From positions 66,723,474 to 66,787,473 of the forward strand of contig OX411543.1 of NCBI GenBank assembly GCA_948146395.1: a stretch of 64,000 nucleotides of DNA. Reading direction: 5' to 3'. Source of the DNA: Fragum whitleyi. Its lineage: Eukaryota; Mollusca; Bivalvia; Cardiida; Cardiidae. Position numbers and translations under genes: made by a program. Shown here in pieces: positions 11,880 through 23,948 of this stretch; position 1 is the first letter of the stretch; every line of letters starts with the position of its first letter. The notes under the pieces were generated by a model. The model had not been told where the DNA came from, made no database searches, and saw nothing but the letters and a program-made list of their open reading frames with translations.

Positions 11880-12075
11880 TATGTACGAGTTTATATATAA
11901 ACACACATACACACACATACATGGATATATATACAAACATGCATATGTTTACATATATTCATTGATAAAAACATTAATACATATATAAATACATACACAC
12001 ATGAATAAATACATGAACACATACAAACATTAATACAAGCATACATGCATAAATATAAACATACATTCATACATA
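11880..12075. repeat. Degenerate TATACA/CATACA microsatellite
   Basis: A run of imperfect CATA, CACA and TATA units. It generates several low-complexity cysteine/tyrosine/valine-rich minus-strand open frames that are not genes. Confidence 0.9.
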
Positions 12076-13052
12076 CCACAACAAAGGCAAACAAAACTCC
12101 CTACAAAGGCCACTACACGGTGCGATTTCGATTGGTCAACTTGTTTCCCTAAGATTACATAAACCTACGAATTAACATAAAACTAGTACACCTTGACACG
12201 TCTGTTGGAAAATGAGGCTTTGAAGAATGTCTACAGGGCCGATGAAAGCAGATTACTTCGTAATGTTATACAGACGAAACATCGGTATTTCGTTGCGCTT
12301 TGGGGCTTCGAGTAGGCATGCTCATCGACATGGTTTTAATCCATTCCATATATAGTATTTTTTATGACTTAGTCTAAAAGGTCATAAAGGGAGAGCAAAA
12401 ACCTTTTTGATTCTACATGTATATATGAAGAACATTGTATCTTCAATTGACTAAAAGAAGTTGGCAATGCTAGTGGATTTTTTTTAGACAAGCGTATAGA
12501 GATTTATATCGGGGCGGCAGCAGCTCATCCACATATACGTGGTCTTTGGCATACGTTCATAGAGGGGATAAAAATGACACTTGAAATTAATGACACTTGA
12601 AATTAACAAATATCAATGAAAGTTTGCCTAGGAGGGATAAACACATAATCCGAGGAATGACAACACGACGCCTAAGCAACTTACCGGACTCGGCTACTTT
12701 TGGACATATAACCGATACCCACAAACAAAACACATTTATAAGCACATATGAATTCTATTTAAAGTCGAATATTTTGCTATTCAATATTTATTTTATTGCA
12801 CAAATGCATGTAAATATTTGGACAGTGTGATTCATAATATCTGCTTTACTTTCCAATTCTTATAATTTACTTCATGGTTTGACTTCAATTTTCAAACTAC
12901 TTTTTGCGGGGTGAACATATCACAATTTAATTTGACAAGTATTAGGGAAACATGTTGTCATCATGTAATCAAATATTTGTCATAAGTTGACCCCTTTTTT
13001 TTTCAAGAAATTACTCTCAAAGCATAAGGTTGCTGAAATTGTTCATCTCTTT
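12076..13052. other. Non-coding; short 17-bp direct duplication
   Basis: Near 12571-12607, AATGACACTTGAAATTA occurs twice in tandem. No gene recognised. Confidence 0.4.
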
Positions 13053-13793
13053 TTAGCTCATCTTAGCACGAAGTTCTCAATGTGAGGTTTTGTGGTTAGG
13101 TGAAATGTCCATCATCCGTCGTCCGTCGAGTGTCGTTAACATGCATGCATAACTTGTATGCACTCTAGAGTCCACATTTTTGCCCGATCAACCTGAAAAT
13201 TTGGTCAGAAAAATCGTCTTGATAAAGTCTTAGACAAGTTCGAAGTTGGGTCAAATGGGGTCAAAAACTAGGTAACGGGGGCAAATCTTGGAAAACCCTT
13301 CTATGCACTCTGGAGGCCACATTTTTTTGCTCGATCAACCTGAAATTCAGTCAGAATTCTTGTCTTACTAAAGGACCTCAGACGAGCTCGAAATGAGGCC
13401 CAGTTAGATTAAAACTAGCTTATGGAGTCATATCTTAGAAAACCCTTGTGTACACTCAAGAGGTCGCATTTTTGTCGATCAATCAGGATTGCCCGATCAA
13501 CCAGAAATTTTGTCAGAGTGATTTTCTCGGATGAGTTTAAAATTGGATCAAGTACGATAAAAAACTAGGTAGCGGCTTCAAATGATTTCAAAATTCGGTC
13601 CGCTTGGAACAAAACGTAAGTCACATGGTCGTTCCCTGAGAAAAACTTTGTATGCACTCTAGTGGCCACATTTCAGGCCCGGTCAACCTGAAAATTGGCC
13701 AAGAAACCTTTTCAAAACCTTTATTAAACGAGTTTTGGACAGTTCTCTCAGCTAAGCGTTTAAAAGCCACTATGGCCCTCTTGATTAAAGACA
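13053..13793 (-). mobile_element. Hairpin-ended dispersed repeat, family 2
   Basis: In minus orientation. Its 3' end at 13053 reads, on the minus strand, ...CTAAGATGAGCTAA; the GTCCGTCG runs and tandem units (CTCTAGAGGCCACA-like, GATCAACCTGAAA, TTGGTCAGAA) follow. The 5' side near 13780 carries GGCCCTCTTG. The hairpin is degraded compared with 14949-15783. Confidence 0.7.
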
Positions 13794-14363
13794 GTCTCCT
13801 GTTTTAACAACAAGAGAAATGCAAAAACGCTTCCCGACTGATACTAGTATGAAGAAATTAAATGAACCCAAAAAATTGCGATTCTACGCGAAAATATTAT
13901 CACCCCACAAATGCGTGTCACTTCCATCGCAAGGACTAAAAGAATGACTTCACATTGCTACATCACAAAATGGACGTCATGTTGGTTACGAAATTCATTG
14001 ATCGTGAGCTTGACATAGATTGGCTTCATGCGGAGAAGTAAAAAAACCGACGGTGGAGGGGTTGCTGTATTGAGCCGGCTGTAAAATCCGAATTATATGA
14101 GTCTTGCTATCATTGGCTATCATTTTCCTTACGCTGGCTTCTCAAATTTTATTGTTTTCTTTATGAATTTTGTGTAAAACGGCTCGCTTTTCACCTTAGT
14201 TTGCGACCTTGTCAAATATCTGTGATATGCAAATTGAACACTCATTTGATGTTTTGATTCAAATAAATATTCATTGTAGGTTGTTGTTTATTTGACTCTG
14301 TGCCATTTTGACTCAGTGGTGTGCTGTGGCCGCCCGATTTAGCCGATTTTCAGCAGTCTTGGA
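13794..14363. other. Non-coding flank
   Basis: No gene seen. The right part contains the left target-site copy AGCAGTCTTGGA (14352-14363) of the adjacent SINE. Confidence 0.35.
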
Positions 14364-14635
14364 TTTGTTTGTTTGAATTGGTTTTCCGCCGCTTTCAACA
14401 ATTTCGCAGTTATATCGCGGCGGCCGGAGCACCTGGATTCCTGGTATTTCTTTCACCTGTAATACCATTACACCCTTTCCTAGCCTCCGACTGCTATCTC
14501 ACATAGGTTTACGATTATCTACCCATTGGTGAGAGACAAACGTCGGAAAGGATATTTGCCGCCACCGGGGATCGAACCCACGACTTCCAGATTGGAAGTC
14601 TTATGCCTAACCAACTGCGCTATGGTGGCGGCTAA
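14364..14635 (-). mobile_element. tRNA-derived SINE, family B, full length
   Basis: Flanked by a 12-bp target-site duplication, AGCAGTCTTGGA, at 14352-14363 and 14636-14647. Read on the minus strand it starts with a tRNA-like head (GCCGCCACC, box A TAGCGCAGTTGG, box B GGTTCGATCCC, GGTGGCGGC closing the acceptor). A central region with CTCACCAATGGGTAGATAAT follows, then a tail with GCGATATAACTG, AAAGCGGCG and CAAACAAATC. RNA polymerase III promoter boxes appear intact. Open frames on the opposite strand (14321-14506) are by-products. The overall architecture is like mollusc V-type SINEs; that name is inference. Confidence 0.92.
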
Positions 14636-14948
14636 AGCAGTCTTGGACCAAGTAATGGTATTGTGTTATATCGCAATTTAAACTTTTTAGTGTCAGTGTT
14701 AGGAATTTGTAAACATATAAAATATATATTTGATTACAAAAGAATATAGCCTTTTGAAATGTAGCAGATATTATGAATCCCTCTGTACATGTATACCAAG
14801 AAAAAAAGTAATAGCAAGTGCACCGCCTTCTCCGTGCAATGCAATAATATTGTAAAAAAGGGCACAACTCTTAAAAAAGCGTTCAGTTTATAGTCTCTCT
14901 TTATTGTCTGACGGCTACCTCTTGTGATGGTGAACACAATTGCCAATT

Positions 14949-15783
14949 TTAGCTCACCTGAGCACATCGTGCTTTAGGTGAGCATTTGTGATCATTGAAT
15001 ATCTGTCGTCCGTCGTCTGTCGTCCGGCAACAACAATTTAAGTGTTTACACTCTATGGACCACAAATATGATCCAATCTTCATAAAACTTTGTCAGAATG
15101 TTGGTCAGGTCACAAAGATGAACCCGATCGAAAATTGGAAGGATCCATGCCATATCACAGGAAAAGGGGCCAAAATGACAATTTTCTTGTTTACACACAA
15201 AAGTCCACAAATGTGGCCTAATCTTCATGAAACTTGGTCAGAATGTGGGCCAGGTCACAAGGGTGAACACTATTGAAAATGGAAAGGATCAATGCCATAT
15301 CGCAGGAAAAGGGGCCTTAATGACAATTTTCTTGTTTACACTCTAGAGGCCACAAATGGTGACCTAATCTTCACGATACTTGGTCAGAATATTGGCCAGG
15401 TCACAAGGATGAACACTATTGAAAATGGGAAGGATCCATGCCATGTCACAAGAAAGGGACCTTAATGACAATTTTCTTGTTTACACTCTAGAGGGCACAA
15501 ATATTGTCCAATCTTCATGAAACTTGGTCAGAATATTGGTCAGGTCAAAAGAAATAACTCCATAGAAAATGGAAAAGATCCATACCATATCACGGGAAAA
15601 GGGGCCTTACTGATATTTTTCTTGTTATAACTCTAGAGGCCACGATTTTTGCCCAAACTTCATGAAACTTGGTTTTGAGTAGAAATTATCTCCTTTATGA
15701 CATCTGCCTATTTAATTGATGTGATGTCCCAGGGGTCAAAGAGACTCGGGTGAGCGATCTAGGACCATCTTGGTCCTCTTGAT
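14949..15783 (-). mobile_element. Hairpin-ended dispersed repeat, family 2
   Basis: Minus orientation. The 3' end at 14949 reads, on the plus strand, TTAGCTCACCTGAGCAC, then ATCGTGCT. This gives the family hairpin GAGCAC-n-GTGCT and a terminal CTAA. About five internal units of roughly 150 bp follow (TTTACACTCTAGAGGCCACA, AATCTTCATGAAACTTGGTC, CAGGTCACAAGGATGAACAC). The other end has GGTGAGCGATCTAGGACC and CTTGGTCCTCTTGA. An inverted pair TCAGGTGAGC-like/GGGTGAGCGA closes the element. Confidence 0.82.
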
Positions 15784-17192
15784 CTATTATAAGAGAGATG
15801 TGACCAAGGTTAATGTTTATCACGCCGGCGCCAAACACCTATCCAAACGCCTATGTCACAACATCAAAGCAACCGACTTCAAGGTGATAACATCGGGTGT
15901 TCTCCGAAAACAGCCGAGCAATTAATGAATAATTGTGCTTCTACGTCGCTCTCAGCACAAGTCAGGTAACAGATTCCTTAGCTTTGGAAAACAAACAACC
16001 TTTTTTCCCGAAAGGTTCATCTTCTAATAAATAAATCAATAAATAAAAGTTAAATAATCTTTCGTCAGTATATTGAAGCTGTATTTCTTACATTTTAGTC
16101 ATCTATCGTTAATCTCCCGAACAATGCGTATGATTCATATACTGAACAACAGAAATAACGCATCTCCTTTGAGTGACGGTTAATTCTGCCCCGTTATCGA
16201 CCAACTTGCTGTGATTGCATTACTTTATTTTGGCCGGCTACGAGGTGAACAATTGTATTAAAAAAAAAAAAATCTCGAGCCCGGACTAAGTTGAATAGAG
16301 ATACATGAATTTGATAAACATGTTTTCTGCTCATGCAGCCGTTTGAATGCATCTTACGAAACCAAAGTTGGTTGAATTATACAGCATTGAAAGCTTGTAA
16401 CGAAAAACCGTCTAGACAATTTTTTTACAAAGCCGTATCTTCGAGTTTGGCGGAAGTGAAATATTGAATTTCGGAACTCCATCGAGCAAAGTCATATCGT
16501 ACTGATTCATTTACCTGATTAAAATCAAGGATATTTGCACCTGCCGTGAGGGCTCATAACTCGACAAGTGTCAGATTAAAACGGCGATTTCAACAACTAC
16601 CGGTTCCGAAGTTTGGATGCTGACAGGATTGGGAGGTTGCATTGTAATGTATTATGACCGGAAATTTTGTGCTTTCTAGGTCACAGTTTTTAGGATATCG
16701 TGGACTAGTGATGACAGTGAACCACAAAGATGATGTATCTGAAATGTTTGTAAACCCTTCATAAGCGATAGCCAAAGGGTAATGCCCCGTAAGTAAGTCA
16801 ATATTATGGTCTACTCATCTTTTGCCATTTTGGACTTTCTTCGCGAACACCATCTAAAAATTCTCCCAATACCTTCTCTTGCACCGACCGGAGTTAACCT
16901 TGAACTCGAGCAGATCAGAAACGAGCTTGAAATGAGAGTCAAAAAAGAGCGCGAAAACCCAAGGTTTTGAGTCAGATCTAGGCAACATGAAGAGCAAATG
17001 GATAGTTATTTTGGGAATAAATGTTGGTAAAATTCAGAAATCTACGTTTCGGACATTCTTTTAGAGTAATAATACACATGAACTCACGCGCTATTTACCT
17101 TAACCGATCAATGAAAACTGACACTTATGTCATTTTTTTAATTTTGGGGCTATTCGCCTCTATGCATTTATGATACTTCAATGCATATTTTT
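15784..17192. other. Non-coding, nothing recognised
   Basis: No gene or repeat identified apart from A-rich runs near 16260. Confidence 0.3.
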
Positions 17193-17218
17193 TTTTTTTT
17201 TTTTGGGGGGGGGGGGGG
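17191..17218. repeat. Adjacent T and G homopolymers
   Basis: A long T run is followed directly by a G run (about 13 G). Prone to assembly and sequencing error. Confidence 0.9.
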
Positions 17219-18029
17219 TATAACCACTATTCAAAACTTTAGATTCCCCAAAAAGCTATATCTAAAAACTTCAGTGATGCGTTATTTTTGTTGTTCAGTG
17301 TATATTTGATTTTTTTTTATTGTAGTTGTTGTTGTTTTTTTGTAAATATTCCAAACTATAATGAGGATTCACAATTCGTTTACATCTTTAAAGTCCAATT
17401 TTCTGATTTTCACAACAGAAATAAGCTATCGACTATCAGTATCAATCTGTGTAGTTTCCTTTTTTAGTTTTTCTGTAGTAATATATTTATTAAGAGTCTT
17501 TCCATCTGACTCAGTAAAATACGTACTGTGATTATTTATCTTCATCATGTTTCGCCTATTGTTTTTCAGATTCAAGGAAAAGAGAAAGTTAAAGTAAGAA
17601 ACGGTATATAAGGTTTTTAAACATTTTAAAACTGAAAACAGCTAGGTTCCAGTTCCTATAACCTTAATTTCGCAAATGGTAAGATCTTAAGAAATTAAGT
17701 TCCAAAGATGATACATGCTTACTTAGAATTGAAAGGAAAAATCACATCGTTCATAGAAGCTGGTGTGATTTCATTAAAAAACATGAGGTAAGTAACCATA
17801 TAGAATATCTTTCTGGAATAGAAAGCCGGGGGTTGTTAACTTCTCTGTATCTGTCAAAAGTACGGTTTGCTTCAGATCTGAATTTCACTTCATACTTCAT
17901 TAAACTAGTGGTAAATTTTAACAAATGTTTCCATCAATCGGCTTAGCTAATCGTATAGTGTCTTCAAGCCATTTAACAGCTAATGATGGTTAATTTTGAC
18001 AGCTAGTTGGAATCTCGCTAGTTGTACAG
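17219..18029. other. Non-coding, nothing recognised
   Basis: AT-rich; no gene seen. Confidence 0.3.
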
Positions 18030-18456
18030 TGTACATATTGGGGTGCCTTAATAAAATGTTTATTATTTTCATGAATACAATTCGGATCCGTCGCATGGTT
18101 ATATTTTCTTGAAGGTTATTGGTTCTTTTGTAATCGAATACAATCAGAAAAGGAATTGATGCGTTTCCAGTTTGAAAAATATGGAAATGGACAAGCAGTG
18201 AATGCGGTCGCCGAGGGCAAACGCCAGTGATTGATCTCAACTTTACAAAAACATGCTCATTTGTTGTCGTGATCGTAGCATAAACTTCAGAAAAAAATAT
18301 CCTACTTTTTTTAAGAGATGTTCCTGTTAATGCTTTCCCGTCTTTTTCACACCATTATGATTTTAATTAAAATTGTAAACCGCAGCTAACTAATAAGCGA
18401 CGTACAGTCATCGCAGCTTCCAATTTGCGAATCTGTACGTTAGTACATTGTGCAAT
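18030..18456 (-). repeat. Diverged dispersed duplicate, copy 2
   Basis: Reverse-complement partner of 8575-9000. It contains GATCAATCACTGGCGTTTGC-type and GCTACGATCACGACA blocks on the minus strand. The overlapping minus open frame (17980-18240) shares its first eight residues (RSITGVCP) with a frame of copy 1, after which the two lose register. Protein conservation is therefore not supported. Confidence 0.7.
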
Positions 18457-21324
18457 GAATAACTAAGAATGTCATTTTTATTTGTCGCACTTGGTCATTT
18501 GCCCCTTAAGAATCGTATATTGTATCAATGTGAAAACATCATTGAAATACCCCATTGTATCTGATTTTTAAATAAAATACTGTTTTATACGAGAATGCAA
18601 TACAATGAATAAAAGTATGCAATAAAGAGATCCACTTGATATCCTCATAACTTTAAAAACACTGTTTTAGCAGAGATGTATTGTATCACAATGATTTCGA
18701 TGTATCAAGAGTCCGTTACGACTTATTCATGTCCACGGATATCGAATCCAATAATTAAATATCATACGCGTACCAATTTTACAATCCAATAGTCCAATAG
18801 ACACTATATCGGAGTTAAAATTATTCTTGATAGAGGGATTCCTCAAAAGCCATTCTTTTTTATGTTTATATCAAATTAAATCTTATAGTATCTACAGCTA
18901 AGATAATTCTATCGATTGACCGCTCGCCTGTTATGCTGTAGGAGGGTTATAGGCTGCATGGACTCCTCTAAAAACTATATTTCTTTGTATCATTGTTTAA
19001 TAAACACAGACTAAATTAATTAAAAGGAAACAAAGAACCGAGATTTTGATAAATGAAGGCGTCCTCAACGCATTGAGGAACGGGGCAGTGCATTCAAATC
19101 ATTTGGGAATTATAGTTATTAAATATTTTGAGCTTAAAAAAAAAAGAAATAAAACGCAAAAATCATTTTTATAAATCTTGAGAAGATTTTTTACACATAT
19201 GTTGAATAAAACCAAGTCGGAGACCATTTCGTTATGAAATTTCTTCAAAGAATTATGAAAGAAGAACAGCCAATTTTCAGGTCAAAATATTGGGCTAAGG
19301 TAGATGGTGAGAAATATTTGGCAAATCAAAATTTGCAGAGAAATCCGGCTACTTCTATACTAGTTTACTAGTTAGTCTGATGAAGTTTTACCTTTATTGG
19401 TTAGTGAAAAAAAAAAAAAAAAACAGTTTTAAGGAATCTTTCGTATTTGGCCCAAATCAACAAGTGCAAATGGTATAAAAATCGGATTCGTTTTTGATGG
19501 TTTGTCTTTTATTGCTAGTCGTTTTACACGTATTATGAATCTATATCTGATCTAGGGAGTAGTTCTTGATGACATTTAATCTGCAAGTGTTCTACTAGCA
19601 TACAAATAAAACGTAGATGTTTTAAATTATAGACCTGTTTCAATATCCTAGGATTATAGCAAGTTATGTATGGCAAGATGGAATATTATCTTCAACAAGA
19701 GAATGTCTCAAATGGCTTCCAGGGAACTTTTAGAAGTAACTTTACAACAGTCATGTGTCTCTTGGAAACACATGATAGCAGATTTTTTTTTTATTTATTT
19801 GCATGACCTAATTACGTAAATTGTCCGTAAATATTGAAACTCGCGTAAATTTTCCTCATTAGTTTATTGAATCAATTATGCTATTTGCATTCCGTGAGTA
19901 AAGTCCGCTTTACAAAAGACAATTTGATTAAAAATATCAGCAAAAATGCGCAGTGCTTTTGGCTATAATCGCTTAGTGTAGTCTTCTGTAATGTGAATTA
20001 TCGAGAAATAACGTTAGATTATAACCATAAAAACATACCACATTACCAGTGATCACAAACTTAAACTAAGCTTAGTTCATTTTACCCTATCTAACGTTAT
20101 CAAAATGGAGACAAATAAGTGACGCCAGCCCTATCATTGCATAGCAATCACGTGCAAATTGAGGAGTCTTAAGAAAATTTGTCCTTAGACTTTCAAATTA
20201 TATCTCCTTTCTGCATAATCGTTTATTTTTTTGTGGCTCCACCACTCGTGAATATATAACTTTTATTGGTCACTAATATAAATACAAATCGATCTTACGC
20301 TGAAACAATAGATTATCTTCTGTGTAGTTGCGATGGTTGGAACACGGACGTTGATCTTTCGAAAATTTGTTTTATCGTAATTCTAAATTAGGAAAAAGCT
20401 TCATTGGTTGCTGTATACGAGGAGGAGATTGCGGTTGGTCTGGAGAAAAATTGACATGAGTAACCAAGGATTGGTATATTGTGATTTCACTACCGTTTTT
20501 TAAAACAAAATAATGAAGACTGCTGGGGTTCTCCACCATTTTGTTGTTGATTTCCAAAGATAACTTTGTTGTTTATACCCAAACGGTCTATCCACGTCAA
20601 TATTATTGATAGTGGTATTAGATTATTGGGCATAGACGATCAATAATACTGCTTAACCCAATGAATGTCATTCCAACATTCCATGCCGGTATATGCAAAA
20701 GTTTTTTATCTAAAATCCTGTTTTAAGAAAGCACTTGTGGGATAATTGGTTGATAAAACTTGATCTTGAATTATAGAATGAATAATTTCTTACTTTAACT
20801 AAATCAGACATATAAGATGGAACTAAACAGTGAAACGTTTTATAAACCATAAGAACCGTATAATACTTGGACCGATTTTAAATGTCAAGCAATTGAATGA
20901 ACGAACTTTTCTTGAGTGATCTTTTTGTTTTGCATAGAATTATTTTTGCTGCCCTTTTATTGGATTTTATTGATTTTTTGAGTTAAAGAAGACTTGCAAT
21001 GACTCAATATAATTCAGCCATAATCAAAATATGGAGTCATGTAAGCATTGTAAAACAAATGCTTCATGTCAATAGTAAATAAATAATCAATCCTCTTGAG
21101 AAGGTAAAGTTGTAAAGATAATTTTGATCACACTTTTTTTCAATAAGAGTTTTCCAACACAAAGTTTTGTCAATGTGTGCTACTAAAAAATTTTGTGAAG
21201 TAACATTTTCGACCTGTTCATGATGTATTTGTAAATTTAAATCTGTTTAAGCCCGGGATCATAACGTATAACGGGACCACTCACTTGCTGAGCCCCGGGT
21301 TAGGCCAAGACTAGTTCTATTTCT
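18457..21324. other. Non-coding; small inverted repeat at 20.0-20.1 kb
   Basis: ATAACGTTAG at 20008-20017 is mirrored by CTAACGTTAT at 20091-20100. A 61-codon minus frame (20372-20557) has no recognisable motif. Nothing else seen. Confidence 0.35.
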
Positions 21325-22215
21325 CAACGGAGCCTCAGCTGGCTTGCACACTGATTAACGGTATCGATCTAACCGTTTAAATCCCTGGTTCAGCCAAACC
21401 TACTCCTTAGGAGGTTTGGTTGAGCCCGACTTTTATATTTATATATGAATCATTCTTAAATTATGTACTGGTAATGAAAGTCAATTTATTTTTTAAAAGC
21501 ATTTAATAATTAATTTTAAAATTAAGTGTCGGCAAAATATTACTATCTATGAATGGAAACTTAAGAATTTTAAGAATAAACTCTGGCAAGATTGCTAAGA
21601 TTGTATATACTGGTATAAATAATCAAATCGCAGTGATAAACGTCTTGCGACTTGGTTATCAATTTAGAGCTATGATAATGCATGGTTAGAATTTTTCCAT
21701 CTAGGGATGCTACGTGATTTTTTGTCAAATTAGGTAATAATTCAAATGATAAAAGCTTAATTTTTCAAACAATCACACGAATTGTTCGACGGAAATATTA
21801 GAAACGTATAAAAATTGTCTTGGTAAATAAAATATTTGAAATATTCTTCTTGGTCTTGTTCCCTTCGTAGAAAAAAAATAGTCTTTTACCAATGGGTAGA
21901 TAATCGTAAACCTATGTGGAATAGCATCTGGAGGCTAGGAAAGGGATATGGTGGTAGTACTGGTGTGAGAAATACCGGGAATCCATCGTTAGGTGCTCCA
22001 GTCGTCGCGATATAACTGAGAGATTGTCGAAAGCGACGTAAAACCCCAATTCAAATCGTAGAAAAAAAACTTAACTTTTTTTTCTTGGTTTTCAATACAC
22101 GTGCGAACTGGTACGTTTTAGTGGACAAGTTTCGCATTGACCCGAGTCATCAACGAGAGAAGAATTCACAATACAAGCTATTATTTGGCTAATTTTGCCT
22201 GAGACTCTGTGCATA
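21325..22215 (+). repeat. Left arm of a diverged inverted repeat
   Basis: Matches the reverse complement of 25130-25745 in the same order. Shared blocks are CTGATTAAC, ATCTAACCGTTTAAAT, TTCAGCCAAAC, TTCATTCTTAA, AAAATATTACT, AACAATCACA, ATTAGAAACGTATA, AACTGGTACGTTTTAG and GAGAGAAGAA. The left arm is longer than the right mainly because a SINE (21879-22056) inserted into it. The arms enclose about 2.9 kb of other repeats, so this may be an old large inverted element or two opposed copies of one repeat. Confidence 0.75.
21879..22056 (+). mobile_element. tRNA-derived SINE, family B, 5'-truncated
   Basis: Flanked by a 13-bp target-site duplication CGTAGAAAAAAAA (21866-21878 and 22057-22069). 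It lacks the tRNA head and begins near ACCAATGGGTAGATAATCG. It keeps GAAATACCGGGAATCCAT, the GCGATATAACTG tail motif and AAAACCCCAATTCAAA. 5' truncation means it has no box A or box B. Confidence 0.9.
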
Positions 22216-22398
22216 TTCCGTTTATCTTCGGAAGATCTCCGAGTTCTAATTACATGCACCGTTAGTAAACTTTTTTTTATAAATACGCAATTAAACCCGC
22301 GAGTAGGAACAATAAGTAATAAGTAATAAGTAATAAGCACAGTCTGTTAAGGTGTATCGCTCACAGTCACTCATCTATGAGTTCAAATCTCCGATGAC

Positions 22399-22475
22399 AT
22401 GCTGTTTTTTTGTTGTTGTTGTTTTGTTTATTTATTTGTTTGTTTGATTGTTTTTTGTTTATTTTTTTTTGTATC
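22399..22475. repeat. TTG/TTTG-rich low-complexity run
   Basis: GTTGTTGTT, TTTATTTATTTG and TTTG units. The open frame over it is low complexity. Confidence 0.85.
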
Positions 22476-22640
22476 TGTTTTTGATTTTGCCATGCGTAAT
22501 ACAAGTTCGGACGAATGGAATTTTCTTTTTGTTGAATTAATAAACGACTATTTTCAGCTGATCATATCACGACATCTAAGATGCAAAGAAACTTTAATCT
22601 TTTTATAAAGGAAATTGTACACTGCACTTATTTGTCTTAA

Positions 22641-23100
22641 GGTTCATGTAAAGTGTTTGGGACCCAATTTTAAGGGCGCTTCATTTGCCAAGAAAAAGCA
22701 GTATGTCCAGGCATGTTGTATATCAAAATGAAGCTACTTTTGAGCACAAGCAGTTGAGCAACTTCAGACCGCCATAGCTATAGCGGTAAAGCCAAAACAT
22801 TGAGGAAAAGGGTCATTTTGTACAGAACAAGCAACTGCATGATGGTTGGATAAATTTGACTCATATTTTAACACAGTACAGTCTAAAGTACTACCCAGGA
22901 AGTGCTACAACCTTAGATATAAAACTCGGTCTCAAAAAGCTCCTTTGAAACAATAAATTTCCATATATTGTCAGCATACTTGTCAAACCGGTTTGGCCTG
23001 TTTTCAAAATAGATGCTAGGTATGGTGCAACAGCACACCATAATATTGTGAAATATTTTCTGCGATATATTTCAAATTATAGTTTTTTGAACTCAATGAT
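22641..23100 (+). mobile_element. Single arm of the TTAA foldback repeat
   Basis: Begins after TTAA with GGTTCATGTAAAGTGTTTGG and follows the left arm of the foldback element at 30658-31624 (GACCGCCATAGCTATAGCGG, GGTCATTTTGTACAGAACAA, GTGCTACAACCTTAGATATA). The opposite arm is absent, so this is an incomplete copy. Confidence 0.8.
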
Positions 23101-23387
23101 CTATAGTCATGATTGTTTTGTGACCAGGGGCAGAGACCCAAGGAGAGGGGGTAGTGCTTTATGGTAAATTTAACAATTGTTAAAAATTCTACTGAACCAG
23201 ATTTCCTACAGCTTTTTCATTTGATATAGAATAATCAGCTCGATGAACTTAATTTAAACAGCTATTATGACTGTTGGGCCACTAGGTGCTGAGCAAAAGG
23301 GGGGAGAAGGTAGTACTTCAGGTCAATTTTAACATTTGAATTTATTTTAAGCTCCCCTGAGCATGGGTTCACTATTATTTGAAATGA

Positions 23388-23881
23388 CTAAACACAGGAT
23401 ATACTGGGGCGAGACCTCCACATGGTTTGGCTATGTATGTAAAGGTGAATATTCCTATCAAAACACATTTGCTTTTCACCTCTAAGCAACTGGGGTTTAC
23501 AATATTACGCCTGGATTTTACTTCCAACCAAATACAGCTTGTTGTTCTGTATAAAGCACCAAATATGCCTTCTTCAAGTCTTTTAGAAGTGTTAAAAGAA
23601 GAACTTGTTTCTCATGTAGACATAAAAAAAAACCTTTAATTATCATGGGAGATTTCAATCTTGATATCAAAGATAAGCATAAAAATGTTGTACTAAAGTT
23701 ATCCGAGATAGACTCTTGTAAAATGATCATGCAAACACCAACGACTGATAACAATTCCATTTTGGATCTTGTATTTTCAAACAGAGATAGTAAAACTGAG
23801 CCTGTGGAATTTTACTGGTCTTACCATAATACTATTTTCCTTTACACAAATTTGTTACAGTTCAATAACTTTATCATCTGA
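23388..23881 (+). pseudogene. Broken endonuclease domain of a mobile element
   Basis: A first frame (23388-23639) reads ARPPHGLAMYVKVNI, then LGFTILRLDF and LVVLYKAPN. A second frame (from 23645) continues IMGDFNLDI, then ILDLVFSN and YWSYHNTIF. The two are separated by a +1 frameshift in an A run near 23625-23633. Order and motifs are those of an exonuclease-endonuclease-phosphatase nuclease: GDFN supplies catalytic residues, and the closing S-D-H motif is expected where this copy has S-Y-H, so the catalytic aspartate is gone. Such domains occur in LINEs and at the C-terminus of Helentron proteins. The H-G-L-A-x-Y-V-K and Y-W-S-x-H spelling suggests Helentron to me. The frameshift and the lost Asp make it non-functional. 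Confidence 0.72.
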
Positions 23882-23936
23882 ATCAAAAGTAATGCAAGTT
23901 ACCCTAAGGTGCTTTGACTCAGGTGAGCGGAACGGG

Positions 23937-23948
23937 GGGGGGGGGGGC
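23937..23948. repeat. G homopolymer
   Basis: A G run of at least 12 right after GACTCAGGTGAGCGGAAC, which resembles the 3' terminus of the family 2 hairpin-ended repeats. Confidence 0.85.

Noticed and set aside
11638..12094. Cysteine/valine/tyrosine-rich minus frames resembling small membrane or secreted peptides
   Set aside because: They lie on the CATA/CACA microsatellite and the pogo-like element end; low complexity only.
17980..18240. Conserved short protein beginning RSITGVCP shared with 8.8 kb
   Set aside because: The two DNA copies fall out of frame after eight residues, so nucleotide rather than protein similarity explains it.
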